Made by a program: the position numbers and the translations under genes
The notes under the pieces: model-generated
What the model was told of the DNA's origin: nothing
Databases searched by the model: none
The model's input: the letters and a program-made list of their open reading frames with translations, nothing else
Source of the DNA: Algicoccus sp048820935
GTDB taxonomy: Bacteria; Pseudomonadota; Gammaproteobacteria; Burkholderiales; Burkholderiaceae_B
Direction: 5' to 3'
NCBI RefSeq assembly: GCF_048820935.1
Contig: NZ_JBMERD010000004.1
Coordinates: 62,001 to 126,000 of the forward strand
DNA: 64,000 nt
Part shown: positions 17,744 through 26,702 of the stretch, piece after piece
How the letters are laid out: each line of letters begins with the position of its first letter
Position numbering within the stretch: position 1 is the first letter of the stretch

Positions 17744-18934
17744 ATGGATTTGTCTTGGAGTGAAGAGGAAATTGCATTTCGCAGTGAAGTGCGAGAATTT
17801 ACAGAGAAAAATCTGCCCGCGGATATCCGTGAAAAGCAGATGCGCCACCAGCGCCTCTCAAAAGATGATTATGTGCGCTGGCACCGTATTCTAGCCGAGC
17901 ACGGCTGGGGTGCACCCACCTGGACCAAGGAGTATGGCGGTACTGGTTGGACGCCTTTACAACGCCTGATCTTTGAAATTGAAACCTTTAAAGCCGGTGC
18001 GCCTCGCCTGTTGTCGTTTGGTCTGAGCATGATTGGACCGGTGTTGATGAAGTTTGGCTCACAAAAACAAAAAGACTACTACCTGCCCCGCATCATTACG
18101 ATGGATGACTGGTGGTGTCAGGGCTATTCTGAACCAGGCTCTGGCTCAGATTTGGCTTCTCTGAAAACACGTGCAGAGCGTGTTGGTGACAAATACATCA
18201 TCAATGGTCAGAAAACCTGGACCACATTGGCTCATCACGCAGACCACATGTTTTGTTTGACACGGACAGACTCCTCAGTCAAAGCGCAACGTGGAATCTC
18301 CATGATTCTGATCGATATGCGCCAGCCTGGTGTGAGTGTGCGTCCAATTAAAACGCTGGATGGTGGTGCCGAGGTCAACGAGGTTTGGCTCGAAAACGTG
18401 GAAGCACCTGTTGAAAACTTGGTCGGTGAAGAAAACCAAGGCTGGACATACGCCAAGTATCTGTTGGGCCATGAACGCACGGGAATTGCCGGTATCGGTC
18501 ATTGCCACCGCGAACTCATGATTCTGAAGAACATGGCCAAACGTGCCATGGATGGTGGCAGTTCAATGGCACAAAATAGCCGTATGCTCGACAAAATCAA
18601 TGCAGTTGAGTCTCGTGTCATGGCACTTGAAATGTTGTTGTTGCGTGTGGCAGCAGATAGCACCGCAGGTCCTGGCCCCCAGGCTTCGATTCTGAAGATT
18701 CGTGGCTCTGAGTTGCAGCAGGAATTGGCACGCTTGCAGTTTGAAGTGGCCGCCATGGAATCTTGGGCCTACGATCCAGACTGGATGCGCGCAGAAAACG
18801 ACTTCCATGGCCCTGGCGACGAATGGGATATCGGTGGTAGCGCCACGTACTTCGATATGCGTAAGACGACGATTTACGGTGGAACGACTGAAGTGCAGAA
18901 AAGCATTATTGCGAAGCACATCATCGGTGTCTAA
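17744..18934 (+). CDS. Acyl-CoA dehydrogenase, catalytic subunit (PimC-like large subunit)
   Basis: A 396-residue flavoprotein closely resembling the large subunit of pimeloyl-CoA dehydrogenase (PimC) from memory: EYGGTGWTPLQRLIFEIE, WWCQGYSEPGSGSDLASLKT, NGQKTWTTLAHHAD and the C-terminal YGGTTEVQ. The catalytic Glu usual in the YEGT position of other family members is Gly here; a Glu is instead present at residue 244 in LLGHERTGIAG, the position used by isovaleryl- and long-chain types. The second, related dehydrogenase gene follows 59 bases later, which suggests an alpha2-beta2 enzyme. AGAGAGG lies just upstream of ATG 17744. The substrate (dicarboxyl-, aryl- or steroid-type CoA ester) is not resolved. 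Confidence 0.9.
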   Translation: MDLSWSEEEIAFRSEVREFTEKNLPADIREKQMRHQRLSKDDYVRWHRILAEHGWGAPTWTKEYGGTGWTPLQRLIFEIETFKAGAPRLLSFGLSMIGPVLMKFGSQKQKDYYLPRIITMDDWWCQGYSEPGSGSDLASLKTRAERVGDKYIINGQKTWTTLAHHADHMFCLTRTDSSVKAQRGISMILIDMRQPGVSVRPIKTLDGGAEVNEVWLENVEAPVENLVGEENQGWTYAKYLLGHERTGIAGIGHCHRELMILKNMAKRAMDGGSSMAQNSRMLDKINAVESRVMALEMLLLRVAADSTAGPGPQASILKIRGSELQQELARLQFEVAAMESWAYDPDWMRAENDFHGPGDEWDIGGSATYFDMRKTTIYGGTTEVQKSIIAKHIIGV

Positions 18935-18993
18935 GCCCAGTGCTAGATGACTAAACGAATTTGTTGACAGACTGCAGAACAACAGGAAGAGAT

Positions 18994-20112
18994 ATGGATT
19001 TTGCCTATTCAGATGAACAAAGCATGCTGACAGACAGCTTGCGCAGAATGATGACGGATAACTGGTCGTTTGAACAACGTCGCCGTCGTTTTGCCGAAGG
19101 AAAACTGGATCGCCAAGCGTGGGCGCATCTTGTCGAATTGGGTGTCACTGGTTTATTGGTGCCAGAAGCTTATGGTGGCTTCGGTGAGAGTACCGCCACG
19201 ATGTTGGCTGTACATCAAGAACTGGGTTACGGTTTGGTCAGTGAGCCGGTGATTACGGGGGCTGTGATGGCTGTCGTGATGTTGGCCGCCAGTGAGAACA
19301 CAGAGGCCAAAGAGAAGTGGCTGCCAGCCATTGCAGAAGGTGAAGCCATTGTGGCCGTGGGTTGGCAAGAGGCCGGTCAGCGCTATGACACGCAAGCAGT
19401 GACGACACAAGCTTCTGAACGTGATGGCGGTTTTGTATTGAAAGGTGCCAAACGCAATATTTGGCATGGTGCAGCTTCAAATGCCGTGATCGTCAATGCC
19501 GAGTTAAACGGTGAGCAAGCAGTCTTTATCGTACCGACAGATGCTGCTGGTGTGAGCATAGATGATTTCCCAACCATGGATTTGTCTCGTACAGCCAATA
19601 TGACATTTGCTGATGTGGCACTTCCCGCACAAGCTCTGCTGGCACGCGGTGCAGCCGCGCAAGACATGGTGGCGTTGGGTATGGATTATGCAATGACTGC
19701 ATTGTGCGCGCATGCCGCGGGCGCCATGAAACGGCTCATTGAAATCACCACGGAATACCTAAAAACGCGTAACCAGTTTGGTCAGCCACTGATGAACTTC
19801 CAAGCGTTGCAGTTTGATGTCGTTGACATGCTGATTCAGCAGGAAATGGCGGTTTCTCACGCGTATGTGTGTGCACTGTCCTTGACCGATGATCCTGCCG
19901 ATTTGCGTGCAAAACGCGTGGCGATGGCAAAAAATGAAGTCGCAGCTGGCGCCCAGTTTGTGGGTGAAAAAGCGGTCCAACTGCATGGCGGAATGGGCAT
20001 GACAGATGAACTTGAGGTGGGTGACTTCTTCAAGCGTTTGGGTTTTGTGGAGTTCCAGTTTGGTGATTCTAAATATCACCAGGAACGTATCCAGAAAATG
20101 GGTTTGAATTAA
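18994..20112 (+). CDS. Acyl-CoA dehydrogenase, partner subunit (PimD-like small subunit)
   Basis: A 372-residue acyl-CoA dehydrogenase-fold protein, more divergent than its neighbour. It resembles the small subunit of pimeloyl-CoA dehydrogenase: VPEAYGGFGES, GAKRNIWHGAASNAVIV, TRNQFGQPLMNFQALQF and QLHGGMGMTDELEVGDFF. At the position of the partner's Glu244 it reads LGMDYAMTAL, so the Glu is missing and the subunit is probably non-catalytic. ATG 18994 follows AGGAAGA; the frame opens 11 codons earlier from a TTG without a ribosome site. The MaoC-type gene follows 12 bases later, so all four genes of the block are probably one transcript. Confidence 0.88.
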   Translation: MDFAYSDEQSMLTDSLRRMMTDNWSFEQRRRRFAEGKLDRQAWAHLVELGVTGLLVPEAYGGFGESTATMLAVHQELGYGLVSEPVITGAVMAVVMLAASENTEAKEKWLPAIAEGEAIVAVGWQEAGQRYDTQAVTTQASERDGGFVLKGAKRNIWHGAASNAVIVNAELNGEQAVFIVPTDAAGVSIDDFPTMDLSRTANMTFADVALPAQALLARGAAAQDMVALGMDYAMTALCAHAAGAMKRLIEITTEYLKTRNQFGQPLMNFQALQFDVVDMLIQQEMAVSHAYVCALSLTDDPADLRAKRVAMAKNEVAAGAQFVGEKAVQLHGGMGMTDELEVGDFFKRLGFVEFQFGDSKYHQERIQKMGLN

Positions 20113-20124
20113 GAGGGAAGAACT

Positions 20125-20955
20125 ATGAGTGACGTCCAGTTACAAAACTGGATCGGTAAATCACAGAGAATTGAAGATGCGATGGATCTGGGCCATGCGG
20201 CCCGGATCAGCTCCACTCTGGGATTGCCGGCGCCAGCGCAAGGTGAGCCTTTGCCTGTGTTGTGGCATTGGTGCTATTTCTTGGAGGCCGCACCAATGCA
20301 AGCGTTGGGTACGGATGGCCACCCAGCCCGAGGTGGTTTTTTGCCACCAGCGGATAACCGCAATCGGATGTGGGCTGGCGGTCGGGTAACGTTTGAAGGT
20401 GATTTACTGGCCGGTGTGCCGGCTGCACGCACATCGACCGTGTCGAAAATTGTTGAAAAACAAGGTAAGACAGGTGCATTGTTGTTTGTGACCGTCACGC
20501 ACGAAGTTGAACAGAGCGGTAAGCGCGTGATCTTGGAAGAGCAAGATATTGTCTACCGTGCACCGACACCACCCAAACTGGTTGGTACAGAGCCTGCGCC
20601 CGAAGCGCAGTGGAGCGATACGGTAGATCCCACAACCACGTTGCTGTTCCGCTACTCAGCGATCACGTTTAACACGCATCGGATCCATTACGATGAGCCT
20701 TATGTGACGCAAGAAGAAGGTTATCCGGGTTTGGTTGTGCATGGACCCATGATTGCCACGCGTATGGTTCAGGCTTTTAGACAAGCCAACCCCGATGCCC
20801 GCTTAGAGCATTTGTCCTATCGCGGATTGCGTCCATTGATTGCGCCGCGTGAGTTCTTTGTGCAAGGTCGGATTGAAGAACCAGGTGTGGCTCGTTTGTG
20901 GGCTGCACAGGATGACACACTTGCGCATCAAGCAGAGTTGAGGTTTGCGCCATGA
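20125..20955 (+). CDS. FAS1-like / MaoC double-hotdog enoyl-CoA hydratase (mesaconyl-C4-CoA hydratase-like)
   Basis: A 276-residue protein with two hotdog domains: an FAS1-like dehydratase region (about 1-150) and a MaoC-like hydratase region (about 170-270). The hydratase signature is TFNTHRIHYDEPYVT with GYPGLVVHGPM, giving the Asp/His pair of R-specific hydratases. The family includes mesaconyl-C4-CoA and itaconyl-CoA hydratases and human HTD2-type dehydratases. Its last 4 bases overlap the next CoA-transferase gene (ATGA). With the preceding dehydrogenase pair it could hydrate the enoyl-CoA product they make. Confidence 0.85.
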   Translation: MSDVQLQNWIGKSQRIEDAMDLGHAARISSTLGLPAPAQGEPLPVLWHWCYFLEAAPMQALGTDGHPARGGFLPPADNRNRMWAGGRVTFEGDLLAGVPAARTSTVSKIVEKQGKTGALLFVTVTHEVEQSGKRVILEEQDIVYRAPTPPKLVGTEPAPEAQWSDTVDPTTTLLFRYSAITFNTHRIHYDEPYVTQEEGYPGLVVHGPMIATRMVQAFRQANPDARLEHLSYRGLRPLIAPREFFVQGRIEEPGVARLWAAQDDTLAHQAELRFAP

Positions 20956-22145
20956 GTCAGACACAAGTAAGACCTTTGGACGGCATTACCGTCGTCAGTT
21001 TAGAGCACGCGATCGCCGCACCGTTTTGTACGCGTCAGTTAGCTGACATGGGTGCGAGGGTGATTAAAGTTGAACGTCCTGAAGTGGGTGACTTTGCGCG
21101 CGCCTATGACGAACGTGTGCGCGGTATGGCCTCCCATTTTGTGTGGACCAATCGCTCCAAAGAAAGCTTGACCTTGAATCTCAAGGATGAGCAGGCCATG
21201 GCTGCACTTGTGGATTTGCTAGAACAGGCTGATGTGCTGGTTCAGAATCTGGCGCCTGGTGCGGCAGCTCGCATGGGTTTGTCTTATGAGGCACTCAAAG
21301 AGAAGTTTCCAAAACTGATTGTTTGCGACATTACCGGCTATGGTATTGGTGGCCCATACGAGACGAAGAAAGCCTACGATTTGCTGATTCAAAGCGAAAG
21401 CGGCTTTGTTTCTGTCACGGGTTCACCGGAAGCAGGTGCCAAAGCAGGTTGCTCGATTGCGGATATCGCAGCAGGTATGTACGCTTATTCTGGGATTTTG
21501 AATGCCTTATTGTTGCGTCAGAAAACTGGGCGCGGCAGTCAGGTGGATGTGTCCATGCTCGAGAGTATGGTTGAGTGGATGAACTTTCCGTTGTACTACG
21601 CATTTGAAGGGGCAGAGCCACCACCGCGCGCAGGGGCTGCGCACGCAACGATCTTCCCATATGGACCATTTCCGGTTGGCGATGGTTCCACGGTGATGTT
21701 GGGCCTGCAAAATGAGCGCGAATGGCGTGTGTTCTGTGACAAAGTTCTGAGTAAGCCAGAGTTGGCAGATGATGCCGATTATGACCTGAACTCTAAGCGT
21801 ATTGCCAATCGAGATGCTTTAACCGCGCTGATTACGCAAGCGTTTGCAGATTTGACGATGGATCAGGTGGTGGAACGCCTCGAGGATGCACAGATTGCGA
21901 ACGCCCGTGTCAATGAGATGAAAGATGTCTGGGCACATCCGCAATTGAAAGCCCGTGATCGCTGGCGTGAAATTCCAAGCCCAGTCGGTCAGCTACCATC
22001 ACTCTTGCCACCCGGTATTAACAGCGAGTTCGTTCCGAGAATGGATGCGGTGCCTGCTTTAGGTGAGCATACCGACAGTATTCTCAAAGAACTTGGCCGT
22101 GATCAAACAGCTGTGGATACCATGCGTAAGAACGGCGCAATCTAA
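20952..22145 (+). CDS. CaiB/BaiF family (class III) CoA-transferase, second copy
   Basis: The 397-residue product opens with GITVVSLEHAIAAPFCTRQLADMG, followed by VIKVERPEVGDFAR and the probable catalytic Asp171 in CSIADIAAGMYAYS. It is clearly a different paralogue from the minus-strand CaiB at 15.3 kb (for example, it has a SLEHA opening instead of DLSRV). It is the last gene of the block and is closed by a strong terminator at 22178-22214. It probably activates the substrate of the dehydrogenase pair by CoA transfer. Confidence 0.9.
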   Translation: MSQTQVRPLDGITVVSLEHAIAAPFCTRQLADMGARVIKVERPEVGDFARAYDERVRGMASHFVWTNRSKESLTLNLKDEQAMAALVDLLEQADVLVQNLAPGAAARMGLSYEALKEKFPKLIVCDITGYGIGGPYETKKAYDLLIQSESGFVSVTGSPEAGAKAGCSIADIAAGMYAYSGILNALLLRQKTGRGSQVDVSMLESMVEWMNFPLYYAFEGAEPPPRAGAAHATIFPYGPFPVGDGSTVMLGLQNEREWRVFCDKVLSKPELADDADYDLNSKRIANRDALTALITQAFADLTMDQVVERLEDAQIANARVNEMKDVWAHPQLKARDRWREIPSPVGQLPSLLPPGINSEFVPRMDAVPALGEHTDSILKELGRDQTAVDTMRKNGAI

Positions 22146-22177
22146 AGACAGAAGCTTGTTCGGCGCTTGAAATGAGA

Positions 22178-22214
22178 TTTGGCGCAGTCCGATTGGGCTG
22201 TGCCAAATTTTTTT
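22178..22214 (+). terminator. Intrinsic terminator closing the acyl-CoA block
   Basis: Thirteen-pair stem (22178-22190 with 22195-22207, two G-U pairs), loop GATT, then seven U residues at 22208-22214. It touches the end of the convergent folK gene. Confidence 0.85.
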
Positions 22215-22725
22215 ATATTGTGCTGGGAATCTTTTCACAAACCTGATCTTGGCAAAGGCTTAGCCAATGCTGGGCGGTTTGTTGCTGAACGATGAAATCT
22301 GGCCCCAAAAGCTCAATCAAAGGTTTTAGAACAAAAGCCCGTTGATGCAGTCGAGGATGCGGCAAAATCAGCTCGGTTGCGTCTGATTGCAGATGCTCGT
22401 GCCAGAGCAAGTCAATGTCTAACGTGCGGGGCGCATTGCGTACACTGCGCTGGCGACCAAAAGCATGTTCGATGGCTTGCGTGCGCTGTAAGAGTTCTGA
22501 AGGCCTCAAAGTTGTCCGAATCAAGACCGCGGTATTGACGTAATGAGGGCCTGGCGCATCGACTGGCGCGCTTTGGTAGAGTGATGCGCTTTGGATCAGT
22601 GTGATCCCGGCCTCTTGCGCAATTTGCTTGACAGCATCCACCAGAGTTTGCGCAGGATCGCCCAGATTCGCACCCAGTCCTAGGAGCACCAGAGAGTCAA
22701 GATTGGTGTGCTGTACGGTCTTCAT
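22213..22725 (-). CDS. folK: 2-amino-4-hydroxy-6-hydroxymethyldihydropteridine pyrophosphokinase
   Basis: FolK transfers pyrophosphate from ATP to 6-hydroxymethyldihydropterin, the step before dihydropteroate synthase (folP at 52.7 kb). The 170-residue product has GLGANLGDP, the signature RTLDIDLLWHEH and LPHPRLHQRAFVLKPL. It is the last gene of the minus-strand run hda-HAD-pcnB-folK, 15 bases after pcnB. A terminator for the plus strand overlaps its stop. Confidence 0.95.
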   Translation of the reverse strand: MKTVQHTNLDSLVLLGLGANLGDPAQTLVDAVKQIAQEAGITLIQSASLYQSAPVDAPGPHYVNTAVLIRTTLRPSELLQRTQAIEHAFGRQRSVRNAPRTLDIDLLWHEHLQSDATELILPHPRLHQRAFVLKPLIELLGPDFIVQQQTAQHWLSLCQDQVCEKIPSTI

Positions 22726-22740
22726 AAGCAGGGGGAATAA

Positions 22741-24087
22741 TTAGTCTGAGGTTGGGGTCGCGGCTGGTTTTCTGCGCCGCGGTCTACGTCTACGTTTAAT
22801 CGAGTGAGAAGGCTGCGTGTCTCTAAGCGCATCGATCATCTCTTTTCTCATGGAGATCGGTGCATCGGCCAAATCCATCCACCATTGCGCAAGCACACTA
22901 TCGAACTCATCACTGGCGGCACGCATTTGCAGAAAGTCGACTGCCGCCCGAAATCGTGGCTGCTCTGTGAGTGCAAAGATGCGTTTTGGGATACGTCGTT
23001 CAAAGCGTGGTTGCATAAACCAAATTTCACGCATGTCAGAGCTGATCCGACGTTGAATGGCGAGCGTTTCGCCTTGTTCATTGAGCACATCATCAGCTGC
23101 TGCAATCAGTGCCGGAATGCTGTGCTCACCCGCTTGAAAACGTCGCTGCCAACGTTTGTTTACTTGTGGCCAAAGCAAAGCAGCATACAAGAAGCTTGGG
23201 CTGACTGATTTGCCGGTACGGACCCGTTTGTCGGTGCGCTCAAGTGCTAACTCGATGAAGTGCAAACCCTCTGGGTCTTCAAGCACCACGTCCAGCAATG
23301 GCAATAAACCGCTGTGCAGTCCGTTTTCACGTAAGGCTTTTAGGCAATCCATGGCGTGCCCGCACGTGAGAAGCTTGTACATCTCATCAAAGACGCGAGC
23401 TGCTGGGACGTTTTCAATGAGGGCGGCTAATTTAGGAATAGGTGCTTGGGTGGCTGGTTCAATGTCTGCACGTAATTTGACCGCAAAACGTACGGCACGC
23501 AGCATGCGGACCGGATCTTCACGATAGCGGGTCTCAGGGTCGCCAATCATGCGAATTTGGCGATCATGGAGATCTTTGACCCCTTGATGAAAATCAACAA
23601 CGATTTCTGTGATGGGATCGTAATAAAGCGCATTGATCGTTAAGTCACGCCGTGCTGCATCCTGCTCATGGGTGCCAAAGACGTTGTCGCGTAGAATGCG
23701 ACCGTGATCATCGGTCGGTGAGCCATCTTCAGCGGGCGCCCGAAATGTCGATGTTTCGATAACCTCAGAGCCAAAGACAACATGCACCAAGCGGAAACGG
23801 CGCCCAATAATGCGAGCGCGACGAAATAAAGGCCGCACTTGTTCGGGGGTTGCGCTTGTGGCCACATCAAAATCGGTGGGTTCAATGCCGATGAGTAAAT
23901 CTCGAACCGCACCACCCACGACATAGGCTTCATAGCCAGCCTTTTGCAAAACCTCACAAACTTTGATCGCGTGGCGACTTACCAGCCTGCGATCAATCTG
24001 GTGGACATCGCGTGCCAGTCGGATGGATGGTTTGGCCGGTTGTTTAATCAGGCGTTTAACGAAGCCTTTGAGGGTTCTGGTGATCAT
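22741..24087 (-). CDS. pcnB: Polynucleotide adenylyltransferase (poly(A) polymerase I)
   Basis: PcnB adds poly(A) tails that mark RNAs for decay. The 448-residue product has the nucleotidyltransferase motif YVVGGAVRDLLIG with DFDVATSA, the RRDLTINALYYD block, the RFRLVHVVFG motif specific for poly(A) polymerases, and an Arg-rich tail (KRRRRPRRRKP) as in other pcnB products. A CCA-adding enzyme is less likely because of that tail and the ~25-residue N-terminal extension. Its ATG shares one base with the stop of the HAD gene. Confidence 0.94.
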   Translation of the reverse strand: MITRTLKGFVKRLIKQPAKPSIRLARDVHQIDRRLVSRHAIKVCEVLQKAGYEAYVVGGAVRDLLIGIEPTDFDVATSATPEQVRPLFRRARIIGRRFRLVHVVFGSEVIETSTFRAPAEDGSPTDDHGRILRDNVFGTHEQDAARRDLTINALYYDPITEIVVDFHQGVKDLHDRQIRMIGDPETRYREDPVRMLRAVRFAVKLRADIEPATQAPIPKLAALIENVPAARVFDEMYKLLTCGHAMDCLKALRENGLHSGLLPLLDVVLEDPEGLHFIELALERTDKRVRTGKSVSPSFLYAALLWPQVNKRWQRRFQAGEHSIPALIAAADDVLNEQGETLAIQRRISSDMREIWFMQPRFERRIPKRIFALTEQPRFRAAVDFLQMRAASDEFDSVLAQWWMDLADAPISMRKEMIDALRDTQPSHSIKRRRRPRRRKPAATPTSD

Positions 24088-24797
24088 CAGGATTTCTGGT
24101 CTGCCTGTTCGTGAAACAGATCAAGGATGGTCCATTGGCGCTCTTGGGCAATTTTTCTCAAGCTGTCACTGGGGTTGGTTGCAATCGGGTTTGAGACGAC
24201 TTCCATTAAAGGCAAGTCATTGACAGAATCGCTGTAAAAGTAAACGGTCTCGTAATCGGACATTTGACGCCCTAGGCCTTCAAGCCATGCATTGACACGT
24301 GTAATTTTACCTGCCTGAAAGCTGGGAATGCCTTCGATTTTGCCAGTGTAACGACCTTGCACATACTGAGGGTCGGTGGCAATCAGATGCTGAATGCCAA
24401 ACGCTCGGGCGATGGGGGCGGTTACAAAGGTGTTGGTCGCAGTCACAATCGCGCAAAGGTCACCAGCCTCTTGGTGAGCATGGACAAGGTTCACAGCCTG
24501 TTCCGTGATCGCGGGCCACACCACTTCGCGCATAAACTCATCGTGAAAGCGAGCGAGCTCGACAGGGCTGTGGGCGGCCAATAGGCCCAACATAAATTCA
24601 GCGGCTTCTTGAGCAGTTAGAACCCCTTCGTTGTACTGATGCATGAGCTCATCGTTTCGAGCGCGTGCCTGTTCAGGGTCGCCGGCACGTCCTGTTCGAG
24701 CTAAGAAATCGGCCCATTGATAGTCACTATCCATGGGGAGTAAGGTGTGATCGAGATCAAATAATGCAAGGCGTGATGCAGTCATAGGTGTGGTCAT
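24087..24797 (-). CDS. HAD-superfamily IB hydrolase (SerB/CicA-like phosphatase)
   Basis: A 236-residue HAD phosphatase with motif I LFDLDHTLLPMDSD, motif II AIVTATNTFV, a motif III Lys in the region near 170, and motif IV YSDSVNDLPLMEVV. Such genes, between hda and pcnB, are annotated as HAD-IB or phosphoserine phosphatase-like; the substrate is uncertain. It overlaps hda by 4 bases and pcnB by 1, so the three are probably cotranslated. Confidence 0.88.
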   Translation of the reverse strand: MTTPMTASRLALFDLDHTLLPMDSDYQWADFLARTGRAGDPEQARARNDELMHQYNEGVLTAQEAAEFMLGLLAAHSPVELARFHDEFMREVVWPAITEQAVNLVHAHQEAGDLCAIVTATNTFVTAPIARAFGIQHLIATDPQYVQGRYTGKIEGIPSFQAGKITRVNAWLEGLGRQMSDYETVYFYSDSVNDLPLMEVVSNPIATNPSDSLRKIAQERQWTILDLFHEQADQKS

Positions 24798-25483
24798 GAG
24801 TTGTTGATGTTTCTTTCAGCAAGCATGGTTTTGAGTAAAGGCAATGTCACGGGCCGGTGTGTGATGAGTGAATATTCATCCAATGCACTGATGCAGTCAA
24901 AGAGCACCCGAATGTCGCGTGAACCATGCGTGAGTAGCCAATTTAAAATTTCTTCTTTGATGGGCACGTGGCGCGCATCTGCGTAGCTTTTTAAAGCCGT
25001 CCGTTTATCTGTGTCAGACAATGGCAGCAATCGGTAGACAGCACCCCAGCCTAATCGTGTTCTCAGGTCTTCACGACATTCCATTTGTAAAGGTGCCACG
25101 AGACCTGAAACGACAAGGCTAAATGCCTGAGGCCCGGTGCCCCGTTCACGCCACAGATTGTACAGGCGAAAAACTGTATTTAAGACCGCAGGCTGTGCCA
25201 GATGAATGTCATCAATCGCCAGTGCGTGCGGCACACTTTCTTCTTCGGCGAGCTGATGCAGGGTGTCAGCATCACGCACCGAGTGTAAATATGCCCCGTT
25301 TTGTTCACGGGCGTAGGCTTGTAACAGGTGTGAGCGACCACACCCGTTTTGTCCCCAGACGTACAGTGTTTCGCCGGGTTTAAGGGCGCGAGCAGCCGCA
25401 ATGGCGGCGGCATTGTCACCGATTATAAGGTTGCCAAACGAAGCTTCTGGCGCGGAATCGAGTTCTATGAGCAGTTGTTTCAT
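24794..25483 (-). CDS. hda: DnaA regulatory inactivator Hda
   Basis: Hda binds the DNA clamp and stimulates DnaA-ATP hydrolysis to prevent re-initiation. The 229-residue AAA+ protein resembles the DnaA ATPase domain: Walker A-like GQNGCGRSHLLQ and Walker B-like ALAIDDIHLA, with LRTRLGWGAVYRL as the arginine-finger region. The N-terminus MKQLLIELD contains a clamp-binding QLxxxL-type motif at residues 3-8, typical of Hda. It lies head-to-head with purM across a 66-base gap. Confidence 0.92.
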   Translation of the reverse strand: MKQLLIELDSAPEASFGNLIIGDNAAAIAAARALKPGETLYVWGQNGCGRSHLLQAYAREQNGAYLHSVRDADTLHQLAEEESVPHALAIDDIHLAQPAVLNTVFRLYNLWRERGTGPQAFSLVVSGLVAPLQMECREDLRTRLGWGAVYRLLPLSDTDKRTALKSYADARHVPIKEEILNWLLTHGSRDIRVLFDCISALDEYSLITHRPVTLPLLKTMLAERNINNS

Positions 25484-25549
25484 CAGTCAGCGTAAAATGG
25501 CGGACAGCGACGTAAATATCGTCATTGTCACATAACCACGGTTACTATC

Positions 25550-26599
25550 ATGTCTGATTCCCAAAAAAACCTGACTTATCGAGATGCTGGCGTCGATATT
25601 GACGCTGGCGAAGCCTTAGTCGACCGCATTAAACCCTTGGCTGCCCGCACCCTTCGTGAAGGTGTGCTCTCTGGCATTGGCGGCTTTGGCGGCCTGTTTG
25701 AAATCCCCGCTCGTTACAAAACGCCCGTCCTAGTTTCAGGTACGGATGGTGTTGGCACTAAATTACGTCTGGCTTTTGAATGGAACCGTCACGATACCGT
25801 GGGTATTGATCTGGTGGCCATGAGCGTAAACGATATTTTGGTCCAAGGTGCTGAACCACTCTTTTTTCTAGATTATTTTGCTTGCGGCAAACTCGATGTC
25901 GATGTCGCCGCGCAAGTTGTCGGTGGCATTGCCAAAGGCTGCGAACTCTCCGGTTGCGCATTGCTTGGCGGTGAAACGGCTGAAATGCCGGGTATGTATC
26001 CCGATGGGGAATATGACCTGGCAGGCTTTGCTGTGGGTGTGGTTGAAAAATCGGCTTTGATCGATGGTCGTGAAGCGGTTCAGCCCGGAGACGTATTGCT
26101 GGGTCTGGCTTCGAGTGGTGCGCACTCCAACGGATATTCGTTGCTGCGTAAGGTGTTGGAATACACCGGTGCAAAACCAGAAGAGACATTTAATGGGCAG
26201 TTGTTGGGTGATGTTGTGATGGCACCCACACGTCTGTATGTTAAGCCTGTGCTGGCTGCTTTATCCCAGTTTGGACCAGCGATTAAAGGCCTTGCGCACA
26301 TCACAGGCGGTGGCTTACTAGAAAACGTCCCCCGTATCTTGCGCGCTGGTTTGCAAGCACAAATTGCATCAAGTGCTTGGGCCATGCCAGCTCTGTTTGA
26401 GTGGCTGCAACGTGAAGGTCGCATTGATTCCCAAGAAATGTATCGCGTGTTTAACTGCGGTATTGGCATGGTGCTGGCAGTGGCTGCCGACCAAGCTGAG
26501 GCGATTAAACAGTTTTTGACAGAGCAAGGTGAAACTGTTTATGTCCTGGGTGATATCAAAACTGCCGATGAAGATGCGAGCCGAACGGTTGTCGCTTAA
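25550..26599 (+). CDS. purM: Phosphoribosylformylglycinamidine cyclo-ligase (AIR synthetase)
   Basis: PurM closes the imidazole ring to form AIR in purine synthesis. The 349-residue product contains YRDAGVDIDAGEALVDRIKP, GTDGVGTKLRLAF, the NDILVQGAEPLFFLDY block and the glycine-rich HITGGGLLENVPR motif. It stands alone on the plus strand, divergent from hda, a common Burkholderiales arrangement, and is followed by a hairpin shared with miaA. Confidence 0.96.
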   Translation: MSDSQKNLTYRDAGVDIDAGEALVDRIKPLAARTLREGVLSGIGGFGGLFEIPARYKTPVLVSGTDGVGTKLRLAFEWNRHDTVGIDLVAMSVNDILVQGAEPLFFLDYFACGKLDVDVAAQVVGGIAKGCELSGCALLGGETAEMPGMYPDGEYDLAGFAVGVVEKSALIDGREAVQPGDVLLGLASSGAHSNGYSLLRKVLEYTGAKPEETFNGQLLGDVVMAPTRLYVKPVLAALSQFGPAIKGLAHITGGGLLENVPRILRAGLQAQIASSAWAMPALFEWLQREGRIDSQEMYRVFNCGIGMVLAVAADQAEAIKQFLTEQGETVYVLGDIKTADEDASRTVVA

Positions 26600-26648
26600 A
26601 CAACTGACGGCAGTCATCTAAGTCACGACTGTATAAAATGTTGTGCAA

Positions 26649-26688
26649 AACGCCATCAACCCTGGTTTAGATCAGGGTCGATGGCGTT
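26649..26688. terminator. Bidirectional terminator between purM and miaA
   Basis: Long stem: AACGCCATC (26649-26657) with GATGGCGTT (26680-26688), one A/C mismatch, then ACCCTG with CAGGGT around an 8-base loop. The A-run at 26647-26650 gives a short U-run for the minus strand (miaA); the plus-strand U-tract is weak. Confidence 0.65.
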
Positions 26689-26702
26689 GCCGTGTGTGAT
26701 GT

